The position numbers were made by a program, and so were the translations under genes. A stretch of 64,000 bases of DNA from Sphingomonas sp. JUb134 (GTDB lineage Bacteria; Pseudomonadota; Alphaproteobacteria; Sphingomonadales; Sphingomonadaceae), in contig NZ_SLYP02000001.1 of NCBI RefSeq assembly GCF_004341505.2, positions 2,008,501 to 2,072,500 on the forward strand, given 5' to 3'. Below, one piece after another: positions 28,469-36,597 of the stretch. The notes below the pieces were generated by a model that had not been told where the DNA came from, ran no database searches, and worked only from the letters and a program-made list of their open reading frames with translations. Positions within the stretch are counted from its first letter, which is position 1. Each line of letters begins with the position of its first letter.

Positions 28469-28483
28469 GTTCGCCTCTTGTTC
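28469..28483 (+). promoter_or_regulatory. SOS (LexA) box upstream of recA
   Basis: GTTCGCCTCTTGTTC is an exact GTTC-N7-GTTC direct repeat, the alphaproteobacterial LexA operator, 76 bases before the recA start codon. Confidence 0.8.
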
Positions 28484-28559
28484 TCACGGAACAAATGGAA
28501 TACATGGCGAACAACGCGTTGAACGGCTCGCGCGGTTGCTCTAGCGATGGAGGCCACGA

Positions 28560-29654
28560 ATGGCGGCAAACCTCAAGGTGATCGACAGCAAGATGGCAGC
28601 GACCAACGACAAGGCTGCGGGCGAGCGGCAGAAGGCGCTCGACGCAGCGCTCGCGCAGATCGACCGCGCGTTCGGCAAGGGTTCGGCGATGAAGCTGGGC
28701 CAGAAGGAAGCCATGCAGGTCGAGGCGATCTCGACCGGTTCGCTCGGCCTCGACATCGCGCTTGGCGTCGGCGGCCTGCCGCGCGGCCGTGTGATCGAGG
28801 TCTATGGTCCGGAAAGCTCGGGCAAGACCACGCTCGCGCTCCACGTGATTGCAGAGGCGCAGAAGAACGGCGGCACCGCCGCGTTCGTCGACGCCGAGCA
28901 TGCGCTTGATCCCGTCTATGCCAAGAAGCTGGGCGTCAACATCGACGAACTGATCGTCTCGCAGCCGGATACCGGCGAGCAGGCGCTGGAGATCACCGAC
29001 ACGCTGGTGCGGTCGAACGCGATCGACGTGCTGGTGGTGGACTCGGTGGCGGCACTGGTGCCGCGCGCGGAGATCGAGGGCGAGATGGGCGACAGCCACG
29101 TCGGCCTCCAGGCCCGCCTGATGTCGCAGTCGTTGCGCAAGCTGACCGGCTCGATCAGCCGCTCGCGCTGCATGGTGATCTTCATCAACCAGCTGCGCAT
29201 GAAGATCGGCGTGATGTACGGCAATCCGGAGACGACGACGGGCGGCAATGCGCTCAAGTTCTACGCGTCGGTCCGCCTGGACATCCGCCGCACCGGCCAG
29301 ATCAAGGACCGCGAGGACATCATCGGCAACTCGACGCGGGTGAAGGTCGTCAAGAACAAGGTCGCCCCGCCGTTCAAGCAGGTCGAGTTCGACATCATGT
29401 ACGGTGAGGGTATCTCCAAGATCGGCGAGATCCTCGACCTGGGCGTGAAGGCCGGATTGGTGGAAAAGGCCGGCGCCTGGTTCAGCTACGACTCGGTCCG
29501 CATCGGGCAGGGGCGCGAGAACGCCAAGACCTTCCTCAAGGAGAATGACGAACTCCGCGACCGCCTGGAGCGCGCGATCCGTGCGCGTACGGAAAAGGTC
29601 GCCGAGGAAATGATGACCGGCCCCGATGCCGAGGACGACGGCGACGATCTCTGA
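28560..29654 (+). CDS. recA: Recombinase RecA
   Basis: RecA forms filaments on single-stranded DNA for homologous recombination and triggers LexA self-cleavage. The 364-residue product has the Walker A motif GPESSGKTT, the Walker B strand [15 protein letters not shown], the L1/L2 DNA-binding loops ([17 protein letters not shown] and [20 protein letters not shown]) and an acidic C-terminal tail (DAEDDGDDL). GGAGG at 28549-28553 is the ribosome site. An SOS box lies upstream and a hairpin terminator follows. The N-terminus has about 15 residues more than E. coli RecA. Confidence 0.99.
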   Translation: MAANLKVIDSKMAATNDKAAGERQKALDAALAQIDRAFGKGSAMKLGQKEAMQVEAISTGSLGLDIALGVGGLPRGRVIEVYGPESSGKTTLALHVIAEAQKNGGTAAFVDAEHALDPVYAKKLGVNIDELIVSQPDTGEQALEITDTLVRSNAIDVLVVDSVAALVPRAEIEGEMGDSHVGLQARLMSQSLRKLTGSISRSRCMVIFINQLRMKIGVMYGNPETTTGGNALKFYASVRLDIRRTGQIKDREDIIGNSTRVKVVKNKVAPPFKQVEFDIMYGEGISKIGEILDLGVKAGLVEKAGAWFSYDSVRIGQGRENAKTFLKENDELRDRLERAIRARTEKVAEEMMTGPDAEDDGDDL

Positions 29655-29678
29655 TCGCCCGCTGATGCCCTGAGAAGA

Positions 29679-29710
29679 GGCCCGCTGGCTCCCGCCGGTG
29701 GGCCTTTTTT
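29679..29710 (+). terminator. Rho-independent terminator of recA
   Basis: A GC-rich imperfect stem (GGCCCGCTGG against CCGGTGGGCC) is followed directly by six T at 29705-29710. Confidence 0.85.
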
Positions 29711-30021
29711 ATGGCGGCACTCGGCCGCGGCCAGGATCTTCTCGTTGCCGGATGCTCGAGGGGCTCCCCTGCCAGCGTGACTTCACGCCGAAGTAGGAGA
29801 GTTCACCTACTTCGTACCCCCGCGGAGGCGGGGGCCGAGCTGCGATGGCTGCCGAACGTCGGCGTAGCCCTTCGCCTCACGGCGCCAGGTTGCGCGCGCC
29901 GTACCGCACGGACCACCGCGAGCCGCCGCATCGAACGCCCGACGCCGCCCGCCCTCCAAACTCCAGACGCGCCGCGACTTCCCTCGTGCAAGCGGCCCGG
30001 CAGAGCAGGGCGCTCGCTGCG
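29711..30021. other. Gene-free stretch between recA and the GH43 gene
   Basis: No convincing coding frame is seen in these 311 bases. It holds two stem-loops: GAAGTAGG (29790-29797) against CCTACTTC (29806-29813), and a REP-like half element at 29814-29834. The rest is GC-rich with no recognisable RNA gene or promoter. Confidence 0.5.
29790..29834. repeat. REP-like palindromic unit with an adjacent stem-loop
   Basis: GAAGTAGG and CCTACTTC pair across an 8-base loop, and GTACCCCCGCGGAGGCGGGG plus G follows with a 7-bp stem (CCCCCGC, loop GGAG, GCGGGGG). The second unit has the same GTACCCC opening and stem shape as each end of the element at 21110-21209. Confidence 0.6.
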
Positions 30022-30969
30022 TCAGTCGCTCATCTTGACCGGCTGGATCAGCCCCGACGCATCATAGCGGATCGGCTGGATCGCGACCCGGCGTTCCCCG
30101 GCATAGGGGCCATCGCCGGTTTGCCCTTCCCAACGGTGGTAGACGATTAGCCACTCGCCCGTTTTCGGATCCCGCACGAAACTGTGGTGCCCGGGGCCCT
30201 TGTACTTGGCATCGGCCGTCAGGATCGCGCCGCGATACTGCCACGGCCCGATCGGCGAGGATGCCGTCGCGTAATGGACGGAATAGTCCGAGCGGTTCCA
30301 CCGGCCGTGGCTGTACGAAAGATAGTAGATGCCGTTCCGCTCGTGCACGAAGGCGCCCTCGGTGAAGTGCGGCGGCTGCTCGACCGGCACCTCGCGTGCG
30401 ATCGTCACCATGTTCGGGGCTAGCTCGAACACCCGCAGCTTCGCACCGGCACTTCCCCCTGCATAGAGCAGCCGGCGTCCGGATTTCGGGTCGATGAACA
30501 CGGTGGGGTCGATCGCCTCGAAGCCGTCGCCGCCCGTCAGCAGCGGCTTGCCGCTGTCAGTGCAGGGGCCGGCAGGGCTGGAGCAGACGGCCACGCCCAG
30601 TCGGCTCGGCGTCGGGTTCTGCGGGCCGATCGAATAGTAGAAATAGTAGCGGCCGCGATCGAGGACCATGTCGGGCGCCCAGAGGTAGTGCACCGGCGCG
30701 CCGTCCGCCTCGGTCCAGCGAATGTCCCTCAGCCGCAGCAGCGGGTCCTTCTTCCAGTTCCGCCGGTCCGTCGTGGACCAGGCCTGGAGGCCGTCCCCGC
30801 CAGTGGGATAGATCCACATCTTGCCTTCGGCCACCATGGCCGAGGGGTCGGCCCCCGCAAAGACCGACGGAACGTCCTGCGCCACACCCGCCGTGGCTGA
30901 GAGGAGCAGGGCGATCGCGGCGCCTGCAAGCGCGCTACGACAGTGGTGGGAAAGCATCCTGTACGTCAT
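30022..30969 (-). CDS. Secreted family GH43 glycoside hydrolase
   Basis: The product of about 315 residues has a signal peptide (ALAGAAIALLLSATAGVAQ) and a five-bladed GH43 propeller. The general base is in GADPSAM, the pKa-modulating aspartate in EAIDPTVF and the acid in FTEGAFVHERNGIYYLSYS. APDMVLDRGRYYFYYS and GPGHHSFVRD are further family motifs. GH43 enzymes release arabinose or xylose from plant hemicellulose or pectin; the exact substrate is not clear. ATG 30969 was preferred over TTG 31005 because it is a canonical start just ahead of the signal peptide. The xylose genes at 56-58 kb would fit a hemicellulose diet. Confidence 0.9.
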   Translation of the reverse strand: MTYRMLSHHCRSALAGAAIALLLSATAGVAQDVPSVFAGADPSAMVAEGKMWIYPTGGDGLQAWSTTDRRNWKKDPLLRLRDIRWTEADGAPVHYLWAPDMVLDRGRYYFYYSIGPQNPTPSRLGVAVCSSPAGPCTDSGKPLLTGGDGFEAIDPTVFIDPKSGRRLLYAGGSAGAKLRVFELAPNMVTIAREVPVEQPPHFTEGAFVHERNGIYYLSYSHGRWNRSDYSVHYATASSPIGPWQYRGAILTADAKYKGPGHHSFVRDPKTGEWLIVYHRWEGQTGDGPYAGERRVAIQPIRYDASGLIQPVKMSD

Positions 30970-31029
30970 CCGCCCACTCTGCCGATGCAGCTGCTGGAAG
31001 CGCAAGGGTGTCCGAGACCACTGCCAGCC

Positions 31030-32685
31030 TCAGTTCGGCCCTTGCCCGGGCTCGCCTGCGGAAAGCGATGGCGCCTGCGGCGGCACGGGGCTGCTCGCCG
31101 CCTCGACCGCTTCGTCGTACCAGCCCGCCAAGTCGACCTTCATCTGGTGCAGCGCTTCCGGGTTCACATAGGTCATGTGCCCGGCGGGATAGTAGCGGAA
31201 CGAGAGGTTCCCCTGCTGCGACCGCTCCAGCATCATGTGCCCCAGGTCGTTTTCGGTCCCGAAGAACGGCGTTGCCATGTCGTAGTACCCGTTCAGCGAC
31301 AGCACTTTCAGATACGGGTTCGCGCGCATCGCCGCGCCCAGGTCCAGCGCCGTGTTGGGGTTGTTCTGCGCGCCAAAGCCGCGTCCCGGGGCCTTGTGCT
31401 GCCAGTTCCACGTCCAGCCGGCGGCCTCTCGGGCGCTCAGCCGGTAGGGCATCTCCGTCTTGTAGCCGAGCGTATGGGTCACGTAATCGTGGAAGGTCGC
31501 GATGAACGCGCCGCTGATCGCGTCCGATGAGGCATCGGTTTCCGGCCGTTCGCCGGCCGCGTCCGGATCAATCCCGGTGTAGCGGGAGTCGAACCGGCCG
31601 ATGGTCTGCCGCCGGTCGCGCAGCAACTCCTTCTGGAAGCGCGCGAGGTCGACGCGGAGGTTTGCCTGCTTGATGAACGCTGGCGAGAGTCCGATCAGCT
31701 GGCTCATCTGCTCGGCGATCGCGTCTTCTTCCGCGGGCGAGATGGTCTGCCCCTTGGCCAGCGCCGCGGCATAGGGTCCGACCGCAAAGGCGCGTGCCTG
31801 GGCGACGGCCGTTGCCACGTCGGCAGGCGGGTTGGGCAGCTTGCGGTGGTACCAGGCGGTCGCTGCAAAGCTCGGAAGATAGTTCAGGTACAGCTGGTCG
31901 AGTCCCGGCTGGCGATAGCCGTAGTTCATGATCGAGGAGAGCAGCACCACGCCGTTCAGCGCCATGCCCCGATCCTGGAGTTGATAGGCGAGCGCCCCCG
32001 ATCGCAACGTGCCGTAGCTTTCGCCGAACAGGAACTTGGGGCTGTTCCAGCGTCCGTTCTTCGTCACATAGCGCAGGATCGCCTTGGCGAACACGTCGGC
32101 ATCCTCGTCGACACCGTAGAAAGCCTCGGGCTTCGCATCGCCGAGCGGCCGGGAATAGCCCGCGCCGATCGCGTCCAGAAACACCATGTCCGTCTTGTCG
32201 AGCAGCGTCTCGCCATTGGGCCCGAAATCATAAGGCGCCGGCTTGATGAACTCCGGGTTGGTGGTCTTCAGGCGAACGGGGGCGAAGGAGCCCATGTGCA
32301 GCCAGAAGGTCGGGCTGCCGGGGCCGCCGTTGTAGAAGAAGGTGATCGGGCGTCTGGTGCCGGGCTTGGTCCCGTCGAGCGTGTAGGCGGTGTAGAACAT
32401 GCTGGCTGTCGGCTTGCCCTCGATGTCGCGCACGGTGAGCGTACCGGCGGTCGCCGTATAACCGAGCGACCGGCCGCCGACCGTCACCCGGCCCTTGGAT
32501 CGTGCTTCCTGCTCCTCGACTGGTGGAATGGCCCAGCCTGCCTCGGCCTGCTCCTTCATCTTGTCCTTGTGATCCTCGGCCCCCGCGCGCCCGCGCTCCA
32601 CTTTGGGCTCTGCAGCCCCCTGGGCAGTCGCTGCGGCGGAAGAGCAAAGCAGCAGGGCGACGAGAAACCTGACACCGATCGACAT
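31030..32685 (-). CDS. Secreted S10-family serine carboxypeptidase-like protein
   Basis: The 551-residue product has a signal peptide (residues 1-24) and an alpha/beta-hydrolase fold of the S10 type. ITFFYNGGPGSPTFWLHMGSFAPVR is the oxyanion region, FLFGESYGTLRS the nucleophile elbow (about S223), VLSLNGYYDMATPF holds the aspartate and YYPAGHMTYVNPEAL the histidine. It would remove C-terminal amino acids outside the cytoplasm. It lies 25 bases before the GH43 frame region on the same strand but is followed by a separate promoter-sized gap, so co-transcription is possible, not shown. Confidence 0.9.
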   Translation of the reverse strand: MSIGVRFLVALLLCSSAAATAQGAAEPKVERGRAGAEDHKDKMKEQAEAGWAIPPVEEQEARSKGRVTVGGRSLGYTATAGTLTVRDIEGKPTASMFYTAYTLDGTKPGTRRPITFFYNGGPGSPTFWLHMGSFAPVRLKTTNPEFIKPAPYDFGPNGETLLDKTDMVFLDAIGAGYSRPLGDAKPEAFYGVDEDADVFAKAILRYVTKNGRWNSPKFLFGESYGTLRSGALAYQLQDRGMALNGVVLLSSIMNYGYRQPGLDQLYLNYLPSFAATAWYHRKLPNPPADVATAVAQARAFAVGPYAAALAKGQTISPAEEDAIAEQMSQLIGLSPAFIKQANLRVDLARFQKELLRDRRQTIGRFDSRYTGIDPDAAGERPETDASSDAISGAFIATFHDYVTHTLGYKTEMPYRLSAREAAGWTWNWQHKAPGRGFGAQNNPNTALDLGAAMRANPYLKVLSLNGYYDMATPFFGTENDLGHMMLERSQQGNLSFRYYPAGHMTYVNPEALHQMKVDLAGWYDEAVEAASSPVPPQAPSLSAGEPGQGPN

Positions 32686-32765
32686 TCACAAACCCCCAGA
32701 AGAAAACATGAATTCGGCACCGGCGCCCAGCCGCCCACACGAGGCTGGCCGCGCCATCGGCAGGG

Positions 32766-33308
32766 TCAGTTCACCCGCCGTACCCGCATGGCAGGCTGAC
32801 CCGCCACATTCGCCAGATAGCTGCCCATTGCCGCCCGGCGGATTGCGATCGCCATTCCCGGCTTCGGATCGCGCGCCAGGATGCGTCCGTCGATCTGCTG
32901 CCACCGCGCGCCATCGGCGAGCACCATGACCCACTTCCCATCCGGCGTCGTGCTGACGCCTTTGATGCTGGTGTCGATGCGGGCAGGCGGAGGGGGCGCT
33001 TGTTCCTGCTCGCGCACCGCGATCGCCGGGGCGGGAGCGCTGCGCCCGAATTGCGCCGCCTGCGCCTCCGCGATCCGGGTCCGGGTCGCCACCACCAGAC
33101 CCCCCTTGTTCAGCAGCACCTCCACCTCTGCGGTGCGGGCGTCGAGGCAGCGCAGTCGCGCCGCCGCGTCGGTAATCGTGCGGCATTGGAGCAGGGCCTG
33201 CAGGGGGTCGACCCGACCCGGGTCGGCCTCGCGGGCGAAGGCAGCGGGAGAGGCGAGCACAAGTCCCAGCCCGAACGCCATTCCCAAAGCCGTATGTGCG
33301 GAAACCAT
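32766..33308 (-). CDS. Small secreted protein of unknown function
   Basis: The 180-residue product has a clear signal peptide (MVSAHTALGMAFGLGLVLASPAAFA). The mature N-terminus carries LLQCRTITDAAARLRCLDA, a two-cysteine pattern seen in many small sphingomonad envelope proteins. The middle is proline-rich (APPPPARID), and the C-terminal half forms short beta-type segments (WVMVLADGARWQQIDGR and MAIAIRRAAMGSYLANV). No enzyme motif is seen. It lies 80 bases upstream of the S10 gene on the same strand and may be its operon partner. Confidence 0.75.
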   Translation of the reverse strand: MVSAHTALGMAFGLGLVLASPAAFAREADPGRVDPLQALLQCRTITDAAARLRCLDARTAEVEVLLNKGGLVVATRTRIAEAQAAQFGRSAPAPAIAVREQEQAPPPPARIDTSIKGVSTTPDGKWVMVLADGARWQQIDGRILARDPKPGMAIAIRRAAMGSYLANVAGQPAMRVRRVN

Positions 33309-33388
33309 GACCTAGATCCCTCGACGCGCGCCGAGGGCGACGCGCTGTTCCTGAACGTTGCATTTATGCGACAGTGTCGCGCCATTTT

Positions 33389-33403
33389 CTTTCATCGTGA
33401 AAG
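33389..33403 (+). promoter_or_regulatory. Palindrome in the AT-rich promoter region of the large TonB receptor
   Basis: CTTTCA-TCG-TGAAAG is a perfect 6-bp inverted repeat in a stretch (about 33360-33470) clearly more AT-rich than the rest of the window, 116 bases before the receptor start. It may be an operator. AGAAGGGGA just before ATG 33519 is the ribosome site. Confidence 0.45.
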
Positions 33404-33518
33404 CAGTCTTGCAACTATTTTTGTGCAGTGCATCGTAAGCGGACGAACAAAAGTTCGAGAGGCATGATCCTGAAAGATTCGAGCCCGTCTGGCTCGGGGG
33501 CAACAGAAGGGGAACTGC

Positions 33519-36500
33519 ATGAATCGCAATCGTGGACGCCGCCTGGCGCTGCGCGCCGGCGCCGCACCTTTGGTATTGATCGCCGCTACACTCGGCTTTC
33601 CTGCTTTCGCGCAGGATGCGCCTCAGGAAAGCACCTCAACCTCCCAGAATGTCGGCATCAGCGCCGTTCCAACCGGCAGCGGCGAGCCGAACCAGAGTCT
33701 TGACGAAAACCAGGGCACGATCGTTGTTACGGGATCGCGTATTGCACGTCGCGATCTGACTTCCGACAGCCCACTGGCAGTCGTTTCCCAGGAAGAATTC
33801 AAGCTTTCCGGCGCAGTGAACGTAGAAAGCGTCTTGAACACGTTGCCCCAGGTCATTCCGGGATCGACCGGATTCTCGAACAATCCAGGTGGCGGCGTCG
33901 CGACGCTTAACCTTCGCGGCTTGGGCAGTAACCGAAATCTGGTGCTCGTCAACGGCCGCCGCTACATGTTCTACGATACCTCGCAGGTCGTCGATCTCAA
34001 CACGATCCCCGCATTCCTGATCGACGGCGTCGACGTCGTGACCGGCGGCGCCTCCGCCGTCTATGGTTCGGACGCGATCGCGGGCGTGGTGAACTTCCGC
34101 CTGCGCAACGACATCAACGGCGTCGAGGCAGGCAGCCAATACAGCATTACCGAGGAAGGCGACGGCCAGCGCTGGGATACCTATCTCGCGATGGGCACCG
34201 ACTTTGACGAAGGTCGCGGCCACATCACCGCTTATGGCGAATATTATCAGCGCAAGGCGATCTTCCAGGGCGCCCGCGACTTCTCGGCCGTGGCGTTGGG
34301 CGACAGCGGCACCAGCCTGGTCCCGCTAGGCAGTTCCTCGGTACCGAACGGCCGATTTTACGTGAATCCATCGACGGTGTGCGTCGGCAGCGAGGACCCC
34401 AACTGCGTCGGCGGCACCAGCTTCACGCGCGGTGCCGGCTCGCTCTCGGCGAACAGCACGCTTGGCCAATATTACACTGGCCCCAATACGTCGCGCCCGT
34501 TCACGACCAACGACTATTACAACTATGCGCCGGACAACTACCTCCAGGTTCCGCAGGAGCGCTGGATGCTGGGGGCGTACGCCAACTACGAGGTGAACGA
34601 CTGGTTCAATCCGTACATGGAGCTGTCGTTCGTCAACAACCGCGTCGCAAACGAATTGGCGGCGAGCCCGATCAGCGGCACCTTCAACATTGCCGTCGAC
34701 AACCCGTTCCTGTCGGCGGCCGACGCAGCATCGCTCGCGGCGATCGACGCACAGGAGGCAGCAATCGACGCGGCGCTGATCGCGGCGGGCGGGGCAGGCC
34801 GCTACAACAATCCCGGTGTGGTTGGCGTGGGCCTTGCGTCGCGTACCAATGCGGTGTCCTCGCGTCAGGCGCTCGACGAGCGCAACGCGTTTCGGGTGCT
34901 GATCGGCAGCACCGGCGCGATCACCAGCGGCATCAAATATGACGCCTATTACAGCTATGCCCGTACCCGAAACTCGAACATCCAGTACGGCAACATCTCG
35001 CGTTCGGCATTCGCGGCCGAGCTGCTGGCAAACCGCCTGAACATCTTCGGCCCGAACCTGCTATCGGCCGAGGAAGTGGCGGCGATCTCGATCACCACGC
35101 AGAACACCGACATCTCCGAGCTTCAGGTCGCGCAGGCCTCGATCTCGGGCTCGCTGTTCGACTTCGGCCTGGGCGGCGGTTCGGTCGGCTTCGCGCTGGG
35201 CGGCGAGTATCGCTCGGTCGAAAGCCAGTTCATCCCGGACCAGGCGCTGTCGTCAGGGGACGTCGTCGGCTTCAACGGCGGCGATCCGACCGCGGGCGGC
35301 TACAACGTCAAGGAAGTGTTCGGCGAGCTCAGCGTGCCGCTGCTCGGCGGCCTGCCGTTTGCCGAGAAGCTCGAGCTGAACGGTGCGTTCCGCTATTCGG
35401 ACTACTCGCTTGGCGGCGTCGGCGGCGTGTGGACCTACACCGGCGGTGCGCAATGGGCTCCGGTCCGCGACATCACCTTCCGTGCGCAATATTCGCGTGC
35501 GGTGCGCGCGCCGAACGTGTCCGAGCTGTTCGGTGGCCAATCCAATGGCTTCCCGGGCGCCACCGATCCGTGTGCGACCGCAGGAGCACAGAACGACGCG
35601 GCACTTGTCGCGATCTGCACCGCCACCGGCGTGCCGGCCAGCGCAATCGGTTCGGGTGCGTCGCTGCAGCCGAACCCGCAGATCGAAGGCCTGTTCGGCG
35701 GCAATCCGGACCTTCAGGAAGAAGTCACCGACACCTACACCGCTGGTGTGGTGCTCGCGCCGAGCTTCCTGCCCGGTCTTCACGTCACTGCCGATTATTT
35801 CAACATTAAGGTGGACAACGTCATCACCTCGCTGGGCGGTGGCGTCGGCGGCATTCTGAACCTTTGCTATAACGTCTTCCAGGACGTCAACAGCATCTAC
35901 TGCCAGGCGATCTCGCGCAACGACGACGGCACCATCCAGAATCCGACCTTCGTCACGGCCGTCAACGCCAACGCGGCGAGCCTGAAGACCTCGGGTGTCG
36001 ACCTTTCGGTCGACTACACTCAGACGCTCGGCTTCGGGATGTTCGGGGCGGAGAGCAAGCTCAACGCCTTCTTCCAGGGCACCTGGACGGAGAAGTATGA
36101 GTTCGCGCCTGTCGCCGGCCAGCAGGCATACACCTGCGCGGGCTATTTCGGCGTCAACTACTGCAGCGACCCCCAGGGGAACCCGCAGTCGAAGTACAAG
36201 TGGACGTCGCGCCTGTCGCTGATCGACGGCCCGGTGACGGCCAGCCTTCGCTGGCGCCATCTGTCGAGCGTCAAGGCAGATTCGCTCGTCAACGGCGATC
36301 CCGTGAGCGCGTCCGAGCTGGCGGTGCCGAAGCTCAAGGCCAAGGACTATCTCGACCTGGCCTTCTCGATTGACCTGACCGACACCTACAACTTCAGCTT
36401 TGGTGTCAACAACATCGGCAATGTGAAGCCGCAGCTGATCGGCAGCGATCAGCAGCAGGCGAACACCTATCCCGGCGTCTATGACGTGCTGGGTCGCGAC

Positions 36501-36530
36501 TTCTACGCGGCGGTTCGCTTCCGCTTCTGA
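33519..36530 (+). CDS. TonB-dependent outer-membrane receptor (large, 1003 residues)
   Basis: This receptor imports a ligand across the outer membrane using TonB energy. After a signal peptide ending in AFAQ comes the TonB-box region (GTIVVTGSRI), the plug domain (about 75-200, with LNLRGLGSNRNLVLVNGRR and DGVDVVTGGASAVYGSDAIAGVVNF) and the beta barrel, which ends in VLGRDFYAAVRFRF with the terminal phenylalanine. There is no extra signalling domain. The size and the plug resemble receptors for oligosaccharides or peptides in sphingomonads and Caulobacter more than siderophore receptors, but the ligand is not known. The next genes are 2OG-Fe(II) oxygenases. A strong hairpin follows. Confidence 0.95.
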   Translation: MNRNRGRRLALRAGAAPLVLIAATLGFPAFAQDAPQESTSTSQNVGISAVPTGSGEPNQSLDENQGTIVVTGSRIARRDLTSDSPLAVVSQEEFKLSGAVNVESVLNTLPQVIPGSTGFSNNPGGGVATLNLRGLGSNRNLVLVNGRRYMFYDTSQVVDLNTIPAFLIDGVDVVTGGASAVYGSDAIAGVVNFRLRNDINGVEAGSQYSITEEGDGQRWDTYLAMGTDFDEGRGHITAYGEYYQRKAIFQGARDFSAVALGDSGTSLVPLGSSSVPNGRFYVNPSTVCVGSEDPNCVGGTSFTRGAGSLSANSTLGQYYTGPNTSRPFTTNDYYNYAPDNYLQVPQERWMLGAYANYEVNDWFNPYMELSFVNNRVANELAASPISGTFNIAVDNPFLSAADAASLAAIDAQEAAIDAALIAAGGAGRYNNPGVVGVGLASRTNAVSSRQALDERNAFRVLIGSTGAITSGIKYDAYYSYARTRNSNIQYGNISRSAFAAELLANRLNIFGPNLLSAEEVAAISITTQNTDISELQVAQASISGSLFDFGLGGGSVGFALGGEYRSVESQFIPDQALSSGDVVGFNGGDPTAGGYNVKEVFGELSVPLLGGLPFAEKLELNGAFRYSDYSLGGVGGVWTYTGGAQWAPVRDITFRAQYSRAVRAPNVSELFGGQSNGFPGATDPCATAGAQNDAALVAICTATGVPASAIGSGASLQPNPQIEGLFGGNPDLQEEVTDTYTAGVVLAPSFLPGLHVTADYFNIKVDNVITSLGGGVGGILNLCYNVFQDVNSIYCQAISRNDDGTIQNPTFVTAVNANAASLKTSGVDLSVDYTQTLGFGMFGAESKLNAFFQGTWTEKYEFAPVAGQQAYTCAGYFGVNYCSDPQGNPQSKYKWTSRLSLIDGPVTASLRWRHLSSVKADSLVNGDPVSASELAVPKLKAKDYLDLAFSIDLTDTYNFSFGVNNIGNVKPQLIGSDQQQANTYPGVYDVLGRDFYAAVRFRF

Positions 36531-36559
36531 CGCGGTCGCGCAATGGAGCAGAAAAGGTG

Positions 36560-36590
36560 TGGCCCGGGGGAAACCCCGGGCCATTTCCTT
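36560..36590. terminator. Bidirectional terminator between the TonB receptor and the TPR oxygenase gene
   Basis: TGGCCCGGGG, loop GAAA, CCCCGGGCCA is a perfect 10-bp stem at 36560-36583, followed by TTTCCTT. It sits between two convergent stops (36530 and 36598) and can serve both strands. Confidence 0.8.
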
Positions 36591-36597
36591 GTCCGGC

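Noticed and set aside
28480..28494. GTTCTCACGGAAC dyad close to the SOS box considered as a second operator
   Set aside because: The arms are spaced by 5 bases as an inverted repeat, which does not fit the direct-repeat LexA site of this group; the exact GTTC-N7-GTTC overlaps it.
29711..30067. A 118-codon plus-strand open frame after recA
   Set aside because: It covers a terminator's downstream side and palindromic repeats, and its translation is Arg/Thr/Pro-rich without any conserved segment.
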